Shown here piece after piece: positions 17,179 through 26,160 of a stretch of DNA of 64,000 nt. The stretch covers positions 186,001 to 250,000 of the forward strand of contig NZ_JABWRP020000002.1 of assembly GCF_014269035.2 (NCBI RefSeq), given 5' to 3'. The notes under the pieces were generated by a model that saw only the letters and a list, made by a program, of their open reading frames with translations, was not told where the DNA came from and did not search any database. Position 1 is the first letter of the stretch. Each line of letters starts with the position of its first letter. Position numbers and translations under genes: made by a program. Origin of the DNA: Pseudomonas vlassakiae (lineage in GTDB: Bacteria; Pseudomonadota; Gammaproteobacteria; Pseudomonadales; Pseudomonadaceae).

Positions 17179-18975
17179 ATGCCTGCCCCTATCGAAGACT
17201 ACGCCCTGCTCGGCAACTGCCGCAGCGCCGCCCTGGTCAGCCGCGACGGTTCGATCGACTGGCTCTGCCTGCCGCGTTTCGACGCCCCGGCCGTGTTCGC
17301 TGCATTGCTGGGCAACGAAGAGAATGGCCGCTGGCGCCTGGCCCCCAGCGACCCCATCGAACACAGCAGTCGCCAGTACCTGGGCGACACGCTGGTGCTG
17401 GAAACCACCTGGGTCACTGCCAGCGGCCGCGCCCGGGTGCTCGACTTCATGCCGCTGGGCGAAGTCAATTCGGTGGTGCGCATCGTCGAGGGCGTCACCG
17501 GTGAAACCCACTTCGAAATGGACCTGGTGCTGCGCTTCGACTACGGCCGCAGTGTGCCCTGGGTAGAAAAACTCGACCCGCTGACCCTCAGTGCGGTGGC
17601 CGGCCCTGACCGCCTGATCTTGAGCAGCAGCGTGGAGCCCCATGGCCTGGATCATCACACCGCCGCCCGTTTTCGCGTGGGTGCCGGCGAGCGGCAGGTC
17701 TTCAGCCTGCGTCACCAGTCTTCGCATCTGCCGGTGCAGCCCGACTGCGACATCGACCAGGCGCTGCAATACGCCCTCACGCATTGGCAGGCATTCGCCG
17801 ACCGTTGCCCTGAGGTCGGCCCCTACACCGGCCTGGTGCGCCGTTCGCTGCTCACCCTAAAGGCCATGACCTATGCGCCCACCGGCGGTATCGTCGCAGC
17901 GGTCACCACCTCGCTGCCCGAACGCATCGGCCACGAACGCAACTGGGACTACCGCTTCTGCTGGCTGCGCGACGCCACCATGACGTTGCTGGCGTTCATG
18001 AACCTCGGCTACTTCGATGAAGCCCAGGCCTGGCGTGAATGGTTGTTGCGCTCGGTGGCTGGCAACCCTGAACAGATGCAGATCATGTACGGTCTGGCTG
18101 GCGAGCGTGACCTGCAGGAATACACCTTGCCCTGGCTGGCCGGCTACGAGCGCTCGCAGCCGGTAAGGGTGGGCAACGCGGCTGCTGAGCAGAGGCAGCT
18201 GGACATCTATGGCGAACTGGCCGATGCCATGGCCCAGGCGATCAAGGGCGGTTTGCCGCGTCACCCGCGCAGCGCAGCGATCTCCCGGCTGATCCTGCCC
18301 TATGTCGAGCGGATCTGGCGTGACCCGGACGAAGGCATCTGGGAAGTGCGCGGAGGCCGTCAGCATTTCGTCCATTCCAAGGTCATGGCCTGGGTCGCCT
18401 TCGACCGTGCCGCGGGGCTGGCCGACACCACCGAAGAAGGCCGCGAGCAGGGCCGTCACTATCGGCAGGTGGCCGACCAGATTCATCAGGAAGTCTGCGC
18501 CCGCGGGCTCGATGCCAGTGGCCAGCATTTCGTCCAGGCCTATGGCTCGACCGAGATGGACGCCAGCCTGTTGCAGATCGCCCTGACCGGCTTCCTGCCG
18601 GCCGAGGACCCGCGCTTTCAGCGCACCCTGGTGCAGATCGAGCAACGCCTGCTGAAGAACGGTCTGCTGTTGCGCTACGACAGCGACAGCTGCAGCGACG
18701 GGCTGACGCCAGGGGAGGGCACGTTCCTGGTGTGCTCGTTCTGGCTGGCCGACGTGTACGTGCTGCTGGGGCGCGAGGCCGAGGCCCAGGCGCTGTACGA
18801 AACGCTCACCGCGCTGTGCAACGACGTCGGCCTGCTGGCCGAGCAGTACGACCCTGCCGGCAAGCGGATGCTCGGCAACTTCCCCCAGGCGTTCAGCCAC
18901 ATCGGCATCATCAACACGGCGCTGAACCTGCACCGGGCACGGAGCCCGGTGCGTGATCGGGCACGATGTGACTAG
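17179..18975 (+). CDS. glycoside hydrolase family 15 protein (glucoamylase/trehalase-like)
   Basis: A 598-residue protein. An N-terminal beta-sandwich domain (IEDYALLGNCRSAALVSRDG, SIDWLCLPRFDAP) precedes an (alpha/alpha)6 barrel with GHERNWDYRFCWLRDA near residues 251-266, a GH15 hallmark. FLVCSFWLADVYVLLGR lies near 515. There is no signal peptide, so it acts in the cytoplasm. GH15 members with this architecture include bacterial glucoamylases, glucodextranases and trehalases; the exact substrate is not shown. The position beside glycogen, trehalose and pentose-phosphate genes suggests intracellular glucan or trehalose turnover. A strong AAGGAGG precedes the ATG. Confidence 0.88.
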   Translation: MPAPIEDYALLGNCRSAALVSRDGSIDWLCLPRFDAPAVFAALLGNEENGRWRLAPSDPIEHSSRQYLGDTLVLETTWVTASGRARVLDFMPLGEVNSVVRIVEGVTGETHFEMDLVLRFDYGRSVPWVEKLDPLTLSAVAGPDRLILSSSVEPHGLDHHTAARFRVGAGERQVFSLRHQSSHLPVQPDCDIDQALQYALTHWQAFADRCPEVGPYTGLVRRSLLTLKAMTYAPTGGIVAAVTTSLPERIGHERNWDYRFCWLRDATMTLLAFMNLGYFDEAQAWREWLLRSVAGNPEQMQIMYGLAGERDLQEYTLPWLAGYERSQPVRVGNAAAEQRQLDIYGELADAMAQAIKGGLPRHPRSAAISRLILPYVERIWRDPDEGIWEVRGGRQHFVHSKVMAWVAFDRAAGLADTTEEGREQGRHYRQVADQIHQEVCARGLDASGQHFVQAYGSTEMDASLLQIALTGFLPAEDPRFQRTLVQIEQRLLKNGLLLRYDSDSCSDGLTPGEGTFLVCSFWLADVYVLLGREAEAQALYETLTALCNDVGLLAEQYDPAGKRMLGNFPQAFSHIGIINTALNLHRARSPVRDRARCD

Positions 18976-19031
18976 GGGCGTCGTCAAGTCCCGGAGTAGA
19001 CTAGGGCAAACCCATTCGGCAAGGAGTAGGC

Positions 19032-19070
19032 ATGAACGTCAGTGGCCATGATCGAGAGACCCAAGCCTGA
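19032..19070 (+). CDS. possible 12-residue leader peptide before the TetR gene
   Basis: A short frame MNVSGHDRETQA has AAGGAG 5 bases in front. Its stop TGA shares its A with the ATG of the TetR gene (TGATG). The TetR ATG itself has no comparable ribosome site, so translational coupling through this mini-frame is plausible. It could also be chance or a misplaced start. There is no experimental or comparative evidence here. Confidence 0.4.
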   Translation: MNVSGHDRETQA

Positions 19071-19690
19071 TGGCCAACCACAAGATCGAAATCCGCCGTC
19101 GCAATATCGAGAAGATTCTGGTCGCAGCAGAAAAGGTGTTCGCCGAAAAAGGTTATGGCGCCACCTCGATGGGTGACATCGCCGAACAGGCCGAGCTGCC
19201 GCGTTCCAACCTGCATTACTACTTCAGCACCAAGGATGAGTTGTTCCGCGCAGTGCTGCAGGACCTGCTGGATGTGTGGAAGCAGGATGCGCTGTGCTTC
19301 GAGAACTTCGAAGACCCGCGGGTGGTGCTGACCAGCTACATCCGCGCCAAGATGGGCCATTCGCGGTCACGGCCGCTGGGCTCGAAGATCTGGGCCGAAG
19401 AGATGCTGCACGGGGCGCCGGTGCTAGGGGTGAATCTCAGTGAGAGCCTGGTGCCGTGGGCAAAGCTCAAGGAGGACAAGATCCGCCGCTGGGTGGCGGA
19501 GGGGCGCATCCTGCCGGTGGAGCCTTCGGCATTGCTCTACATGATCTGGGCGTCGACGCAGCACTATGCCGACTTCGGCTATCAGGTGGCCTTGCTGAAC
19601 GAAGGTGAGCCATTGTCCGACAGGGCGTTCGAAAGGGCGGTGCAGACGGTGACCTGTGTGATCTTGCGCGGGATCGGGCTGGAACCTTGA
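19070..19690 (+). CDS. TetR-family regulator, RutR-like
   Basis: A 206-residue transcription factor. The N-terminal helix-turn-helix is clear (AAEKVFAEKGYGATSMGDIA, then LPRSNLHYYFSTKDELF). The C-terminal part, including RAKMGHSRSRPLGSKIWAEE and the terminal Trp/Tyr-rich helices, resembles the YcdC/RutR ligand domain, which in E. coli binds uracil or thymine. It is convergent with preA, so it is probably the local regulator of pyrimidine catabolism; candidate operators lie at 24109-24289. An alternative role as a general purine/pyrimidine regulator cannot be excluded. Confidence 0.85.
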   Translation: MANHKIEIRRRNIEKILVAAEKVFAEKGYGATSMGDIAEQAELPRSNLHYYFSTKDELFRAVLQDLLDVWKQDALCFENFEDPRVVLTSYIRAKMGHSRSRPLGSKIWAEEMLHGAPVLGVNLSESLVPWAKLKEDKIRRWVAEGRILPVEPSALLYMIWASTQHYADFGYQVALLNEGEPLSDRAFERAVQTVTCVILRGIGLEP

Positions 19691-19717
19691 AGCGGCGTTG
19701 CAGGCTACCGCGGCCCT

Positions 19718-19835
19718 TTGTGGGAGCGGCCTTGTGTCGCGAAAGGGCCGCGCAGCGGCCCCGGTAATTTATGCGGCGAAGCTGAAAACTGGGGCCGCTG
19801 CGCAGCCCTTTCGCGACACAAGGCCGCTCCCACAA
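19718..19835. repeat. inverted REP pair (BIME) between TetR gene and preA
   Basis: Two 45-base REP copies in opposite orientation, 19718-19762 and 19791-19835, are separated by 28 bases. They are complementary at all but one position. They contain GTGGGAGCGGCCTTGTGTCG. The pair lies between the two convergent stop codons and may terminate transcription from both sides. Confidence 0.92.
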
Positions 19836-19854
19836 GGTCAGGTAGCAATCAGCT

Positions 19855-21129
19855 TCAACTGGCCTCGCGGTAGGGATTGCGCGGATCCTGGGTCCAGTTC
19901 AGGTAAGGCTTGCCGGTGTCCTGCGCGACCATCTCGATGCAGTTCTCCACCGGGCAGGTGATCTGGCACAGGTTGCAGCCCACGCATTCGTCCTCGATCA
20001 CGCTGTAGGCATGGGTCCCGTCAGCTTTCAGGGTGCTGGCAATCGCCTGGTGCGATGTGTCCTCGCAAGCGATGTGGCAGCGGCCACAGCCAATGCAGGC
20101 GTCCTGGTCGATATGCGCCACCGACTTGTAGTTGATGTCCAGGTACTTCCAGTCGGTGGTATGCCCCACGGCCTGCCCGCGGAAGGCTTGCAGGTTGCGG
20201 TGGCCGTGCTGGTCCATCCAGCGCGCAAGGCCATCTTTCATGTCTTCGACAATGCGGAAGCCATGCAGCATCGCTGCCGTGCACACTTGCACCGCACCGC
20301 TGCCCAGGGCGATGAACTCGGCGGCGTCGCGCCAGTTGCCGATCCCGCCGATGCCGCAGATCGGCAAGCCGCGGGTTTCCGGGTCGCGGGCGATCTCGGC
20401 GACCATGTTCAGGGCAATCGGCTTCACCGCCGAGCCGCAGTAGCCGCCGTGGGTACTCTGGTCGCCGACGATGGGGTGGGCGACCATGCGGTCCAGGTCG
20501 ACGCTGGTGATCGAATTGATGGTGTTGATCAGCGACACCGCATCGGCGCCACCGCGGTGGGCGGCTCGGGCCGACTGGCGAATGTCGGTGATGTTCGGCG
20601 TGAGCTTGACGATCACCGGCAGCGAGCAGTGCATCTTGCACCAGCGGGTGACCATCTCGACGTATTCCGGCACCTGGCCGACCGCCGCGCCCATGCCGCG
20701 CTCAGGCATGCCGTGCGGGCAGCCGAAGTTCAGCTCGATGCCGTCGGCGCCGGTGGCTTCCACCAGCGGCAGGATGAATTTCCACGACGCCTCCACGCAC
20801 GGCACCATCAGCGACACGATCAGTGCGCGGTCGGGCCAGTCCTTCTTCACCTGGGTGATTTCCCGCAGGTTGATCTCCAGCGAGCGGTCGGTGATCAGTT
20901 CGATGTTGTTGATGCCCTGCACCTGGCGATTGGGGCCGTAGTGCGCGGAATAACGTGACGACACGTTGACCGCCGCCGGGTCCTCGCCCAGGGTCTTCCA
21001 GACCACACCGCCCCAGCCGGCCTCGAAGGCGCGGACCACGTTGTAGGCCTTGTCGGTCGGTGGCGCGGAAGCCAGCCAGAAGGGGTTGGGCGCCTTGATG
21101 CCGGCGAATTCGATGGACAGGTCGGCCAT
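19855..21129 (-). CDS. preA: NAD-dependent dihydropyrimidine dehydrogenase subunit PreA
   Basis: A 424-residue flavoprotein that, with PreT, reduces uracil and thymine to the 5,6-dihydro forms. It has an FMN barrel like class-1 dihydroorotate dehydrogenases, with NFGCPHGMPERGMGAAVG carrying the catalytic Cys region. Two C-terminal [4Fe-4S] clusters follow: CIGCGRCHIAC near 337 and CVGCNLCQITCPVENC near 375. The start ATG directly abuts the preT stop with no gap, so the two are co-translated. The gene is also called pydA in pseudomonads. Confidence 0.95.
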   Translation of the reverse strand: MADLSIEFAGIKAPNPFWLASAPPTDKAYNVVRAFEAGWGGVVWKTLGEDPAAVNVSSRYSAHYGPNRQVQGINNIELITDRSLEINLREITQVKKDWPDRALIVSLMVPCVEASWKFILPLVEATGADGIELNFGCPHGMPERGMGAAVGQVPEYVEMVTRWCKMHCSLPVIVKLTPNITDIRQSARAAHRGGADAVSLINTINSITSVDLDRMVAHPIVGDQSTHGGYCGSAVKPIALNMVAEIARDPETRGLPICGIGGIGNWRDAAEFIALGSGAVQVCTAAMLHGFRIVEDMKDGLARWMDQHGHRNLQAFRGQAVGHTTDWKYLDINYKSVAHIDQDACIGCGRCHIACEDTSHQAIASTLKADGTHAYSVIEDECVGCNLCQITCPVENCIEMVAQDTGKPYLNWTQDPRNPYREAS

Positions 21130-22497
21130 TTACGCTGCCTCCACGTTGAGCATGAGTTGGGCATGGATGGCTTCGGCGGCCAGCTTGCCGTGTTGCACGG
21201 CCTGGACGGTGAGGTCCTGGCCCAGGGCGGTGCAGTCGCCACCGGCGTACACGCCCGGGAGGCTGGTGCGCAGGTTGTCGTCGACGCGGATGCGTTCGCC
21301 GTCTCGCGCCAGTTGCGCGGCAACCGGGTCGCCGAGGCTGGCGTCGTCGAAGCGCTGGCCGATGGCTTTGAAGATGGCATCAGCAGCCAGTTCATAGGTC
21401 TCGCCCGTGTCGCGCAGGCGGCCGTCGGCCAGTTCGGTGCGCATGAAGCGCATGCCACGCACGCGGCCATGGTCATCGAGCAGTACGCCGTCGGGGCGGG
21501 CCCAGGTGTGCAGGCGCACCTGGTTGGCCTTGGCGATGTCCTGCTCATGGTCGGTAGCGCCCATGTCGGGGTAACCGCGACGGTACACCAGGTTGACGTC
21601 GCGGGCGCCCAGCCGGCTCATTTGCACGGCCATGTCGATGGCGGTGTTGCCGGCGCCGATCACCAGGCAGCGGTCGGCCAGCGGCAGTTGCGCCAGGTCG
21701 TCGGCCTGGCGCAGTTCGCAGATGTAGGCCGTGGCGGCGAGCAGGCCGGGGGCTTGTTCGTCATCCAGGCCAAGCTCGCGCACGGCGTTCAGGCCCAGGC
21801 CGAGGAACACCGCGTCGAACTGCTCGCGCAACTCGCCCAGGCCAAGGTTGGCGCCCAGGCGCTGGCCGTGGCGGATCTCGATACCACCGATGCCGAGCAG
21901 GAATTCCACTTCGCGCTGGGCATAGTCGTCCACCAGTTTGTAGCGGGCGATGCCGTATTCATTGAGGCCACCGGCCTTTTCGCTGGCTTCGAACACCACC
22001 ACGTCATGGCCGTGCATGGCCAGGCGGTGGGCGCACGACAGCCCGGCAGGGCCGGCGCCGACCACGGCAATGCGCTTGCCGGTCGCCGGCGAACGTTTGA
22101 ACGGGTGCTCGGTGAAATGGGCATTGTCCAGGGCGTAGCGCTGCAACTGGCCGATCAGCACCGGGGCGCATTCCTGGGCATTGTTGCGCACGCAGGCTTG
22201 CTGGCAGAGGATCTCGGTGGGGCACACGCGGGCGCAGCTGCCGCCGAGGATATTGGCCGACAGGATGCGCTCGGCGGCGCCTTGCAGGTTCTCGTCGCTG
22301 ATGCGGTGGATGAACGACGGGATGTCGATTTCGCTCGGGCAGGCGTTCACGCAGGGGGCGTCGTAGCAGTACAGGCAGCGGGCGCTCTCGACGGCAGCCT
22401 GGCGGGCGGTGAGCGGCGGGGCCAGGTCGGTGAAGCGCTCGGCCAGTTGGTCGCTGCCGGCACGCGGGCGCGGCAAGTGGTTCAGGGCATCGATCAC
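21130..22497 (-). CDS. preT: dihydropyrimidine dehydrogenase subunit PreT
   Basis: A 455-residue FAD/NAD(P)-binding partner of PreA, related to the small subunit of glutamate synthase. N-terminal Cys motifs (CLYCYDAPCVNACPSEIDIP, then CARVCPTEILCQQAC) bind Fe-S clusters. VGAGPAGLSCAHRLAMHG near 145 binds FAD and VIGAGNTAIDMAVQMSRLG near 276 binds the pyridine nucleotide. The start is GTG at 22497 with GAGAGG about 8 bases upstream. It is the second gene of a leftward hydA-preT-preA unit, with 94 bases between it and hydA. Confidence 0.94.
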   Translation of the reverse strand: MIDALNHLPRPRAGSDQLAERFTDLAPPLTARQAAVESARCLYCYDAPCVNACPSEIDIPSFIHRISDENLQGAAERILSANILGGSCARVCPTEILCQQACVRNNAQECAPVLIGQLQRYALDNAHFTEHPFKRSPATGKRIAVVGAGPAGLSCAHRLAMHGHDVVVFEASEKAGGLNEYGIARYKLVDDYAQREVEFLLGIGGIEIRHGQRLGANLGLGELREQFDAVFLGLGLNAVRELGLDDEQAPGLLAATAYICELRQADDLAQLPLADRCLVIGAGNTAIDMAVQMSRLGARDVNLVYRRGYPDMGATDHEQDIAKANQVRLHTWARPDGVLLDDHGRVRGMRFMRTELADGRLRDTGETYELAADAIFKAIGQRFDDASLGDPVAAQLARDGERIRVDDNLRTSLPGVYAGGDCTALGQDLTVQAVQHGKLAAEAIHAQLMLNVEAA

Positions 22498-22591
22498 GGT
22501 TGTAGCCTCTCTTTTCTTTTTTGGTTGTGGCAGTCAACGGCAATACGGCGCCGCCCGGCCTCTGAGGGCCGGTACGGCAATGCGGCTCAGG

Positions 22592-24106
<1,515 letters not shown>

Positions 24107-24108
24107 TT

Positions 24109-24132
24109 AATCCTGTCAGGCCTGACAAGATT
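24109..24132. promoter_or_regulatory. 24-bp near-perfect palindrome, candidate operator
   Basis: AATCCTGTCAGG (24109-24120) is followed by CCTGACAAGATT (24121-24132). The halves are complementary except for one pair. It lies 78 bases upstream of the hydA start codon. Size and symmetry fit a TetR-family dimer or pair of dimers. No sequence or binding test supports a particular regulator. Confidence 0.55.
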
Positions 24133-24199
24133 GGAATCTAGATGCGTTTTCAGGATTGTTCAAGAAAAAATATTATAGGCTTATATCTTTTATAAATTA

Positions 24200-24224
24200 T
24201 TGATAAATAAGGATAATTTATCAA
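24200..24224. promoter_or_regulatory. inverted repeat TTGATAAA-N9-TTTATCAA
   Basis: The arms are perfect 8-mers at 24200-24207 and 24217-24224, in the AT-richest part of the region. This could be a regulator site, or the symmetry may overlap promoter -10 elements. Confidence 0.45.
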
Positions 24225-24230
24225 GATCCC

Positions 24231-24258
24231 CAAAATGGTGAGGCCTTTCACCATTTTG
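24231..24258. promoter_or_regulatory. inverted repeat CAAAATGGTGA-N6-TCACCATTTTG
   Basis: Perfect 11-base arms flank GGCCTT. The G+C core and A/T ends are operator-like; in RNA it would form a stable hairpin but lacks a following U tract. It lies between the other two repeats. Confidence 0.5.
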
Positions 24259-24263
24259 ACGCA

Positions 24264-24289
24264 CTTGACAAGAAGCCAAATTGGTCAAG
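24264..24289. promoter_or_regulatory. CTTGAC-N14-GTCAAG pair with a TGGTCAA half-site
   Basis: CTTGAC at 24264-24269 and GTCAAG at 24284-24289 are inverted. The TGGTCAA at 24282-24288 equals the half-site of the E. coli RutR box (TTGACCA-N-TGGTCAA, from memory), but the second half and the spacing do not match that box. Confidence 0.35.
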
Positions 24290-24499
24290 ATTTTCCATGC
24301 AAAATCAGCTGCTTGATTCCTGGCTTCGAGGCGCACGCCGTGCCGTTGAAAAAACAGGCTGCACCAGTTTGAAACCTGATGCAGGGGCCAGGGCCGGCCC
24401 AGGGTGGCGCAAGCGGCAGGCGAGGGAACAACCGTGCCCCCGCCTGCCGCGCAACAATGCTTTGCAGATCAGTTAATTACCTCCGGTCGGCGGCGGCCG

Positions 24500-24525
24500 G
24501 CCGGGTTGGCGCAGGCCAACCCGGC
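24500..24525. promoter_or_regulatory. strong hairpin in the leader of the NCS1 transporter gene
   Basis: GCCGGGTTGGC (24500-24510), loop GCAG, GCCAACCCGGC (24515-24525): 11 perfect base pairs. No U tract follows, so it is not a standard terminator. It could be an mRNA-stability or attenuation element about 125 bases before the start codon. Confidence 0.5.
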
Positions 24526-24649
24526 ACGCAATTTGAGTACGGCCACAACCGCCAGGCCGGACCGGAGGAGCATTACTGGTGGTGTGTGTACTCCGGCCAT
24601 CGCGTTAGCCCGATGAGCAAACAACTAGAAGAAATCTGGAGAAGGCCCC

Positions 24650-26149
24650 ATGCAACAGAGCAGATCGGAAGTGATCGAGCAGGCAGGCCTGTTCGAGCTG
24701 TCCGCAGGCAGTGACGTCCTCGACAGCCCGCGTTATAACCACGATATCGCGCCGACCAAGGTGCACCAGCGCACCTGGAACAAATGGCACATCACCGCGC
24801 TGTGGGTGGGCATGTCCATCTGCGTGCCGACCTACACCCTCGGCGGCGTGCTCACGGCCTATTTCGGCCTGAGCGTGGGTGAGGCGCTGCTGGCGATTCT
24901 GCTGGCCAACCTGATCGTGCTGATCCCGCTGACCCTCAATGCCTTCCCTGGCACCCAGTACGGCATCCCGTTCCCGGTGCTGCTGCGCTCGTCGTTCGGC
25001 ATCCTCGGCTCCAATGTGCCGTGCCTGATCCGCGCGGTGGTCGCCTGTGGCTGGTTCGGCATCCAGACGATGTTCGGCGGTTTGGCCATCCACCTGTTCC
25101 TCGGCTCGATCTTCGACGGCTGGAAAGCGCTGGGCGGTACCGGCGAGGTGGTTGGCTTCATGATCTTCTGGGCGCTGAACCTGTGGGTGGTGCTGCGCGG
25201 TGCCGAGTCGATCAAGTGGCTGGAAACGCTGTCGGCACCGCTGTTGGTCGCGGTCGGTTTCGGCCTGCTGTTCTGGGCCTTGCCGCACATGTCGATGACT
25301 GAATTGCTGGCGCAGCCTCCCAAGCGCCCGGAAGGGGCCAGTGTGGTCGGCTACTTCTGCGCCGGGCTTACCGCCATGGTCGGCTTCTGGGCCACGCTGT
25401 CACTGAACATTCCCGACTTCAGCCGCTACGCCAAGAGCCAGAAAGACCAGATCCTCGGGCAGATCTTCGGCCTGCCGCTGACCATGTTCCTGTTCGCCTC
25501 GCTGGGGGTGGTCATGACGGCAGCGTCCGCCTCGCTGGTGGGCGAGACGGTGTCCGACCCGGTCAGCCTGATCGGCAAGATCCATAGCCCCGGCTGGGTC
25601 GCGCTGGCCATGGCGCTGATCGTGATCGCCACGCTGTCGACCAACACTGCCGCCAACATTGTCTCGCCGACCAACGACTTCCAGAACATCGCCCCGCGCC
25701 TGATCGGGCGTAGCCGCGCGGTGTGGCTGACAGGCTTCATCGGCCTGGCACTGATGAGCCACGAGTTGCTGAAGAAGCTCGGCTGGATCGTTTCCGACCT
25801 GAGCCTGGAGAGCGTGTATTCCAACTGGTTGCTGGGGTATTCCAGCCTGCTCGGGCCGATCGCCGGGATCATGGTGGTGGACTACTTCCTGATCCGCCGC
25901 CAGCACCTGGACCTGGCCGGGCTGTACCGCGACGACGTGTACCCGGCATGGAACTGGGCGGGCTTCGCCGCCTTCGCCGTGCCGGTGGCGCTGACCGTGC
26001 TGGCCATCGGCAACAGCCGTTTCAGCTGGTTCTACGACTATGGCTGGTTCACCGGGTCGCTGCTGGGCGGGGTGCTGTACTACGCCCTGGGTGGCGTGGC
26101 GGTGCGCGGGCCGGCGATTGCGCCAGTACACACCAATAAAAATGCCTGA
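24650..26149 (+). CDS. NCS1-family nucleobase/hydantoin transporter
   Basis: A 499-residue inner-membrane protein with about 12 hydrophobic segments (for example SICVPTYTLGGVLTAYFGLS and IVLIPLTLNAFPGTQYGIPF). The early part carries the NCS1 pattern of a soluble N-terminus, NKWHITALWVGMSICVPTYT, then GTQYGIPFPVLLRSSFGILG. NCS1 members import uracil, cytosine, allantoin or hydantoins. It is divergent from hydA and 11 bases before the M20 hydrolase, so it most likely imports uracil, thymine or dihydropyrimidines. The ribosome site GGAG is 8 bases before the ATG. Confidence 0.92.
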   Translation: MQQSRSEVIEQAGLFELSAGSDVLDSPRYNHDIAPTKVHQRTWNKWHITALWVGMSICVPTYTLGGVLTAYFGLSVGEALLAILLANLIVLIPLTLNAFPGTQYGIPFPVLLRSSFGILGSNVPCLIRAVVACGWFGIQTMFGGLAIHLFLGSIFDGWKALGGTGEVVGFMIFWALNLWVVLRGAESIKWLETLSAPLLVAVGFGLLFWALPHMSMTELLAQPPKRPEGASVVGYFCAGLTAMVGFWATLSLNIPDFSRYAKSQKDQILGQIFGLPLTMFLFASLGVVMTAASASLVGETVSDPVSLIGKIHSPGWVALAMALIVIATLSTNTAANIVSPTNDFQNIAPRLIGRSRAVWLTGFIGLALMSHELLKKLGWIVSDLSLESVYSNWLLGYSSLLGPIAGIMVVDYFLIRRQHLDLAGLYRDDVYPAWNWAGFAAFAVPVALTVLAIGNSRFSWFYDYGWFTGSLLGGVLYYALGGVAVRGPAIAPVHTNKNA

Positions 26150-26160
26150 GGAGAAACACC

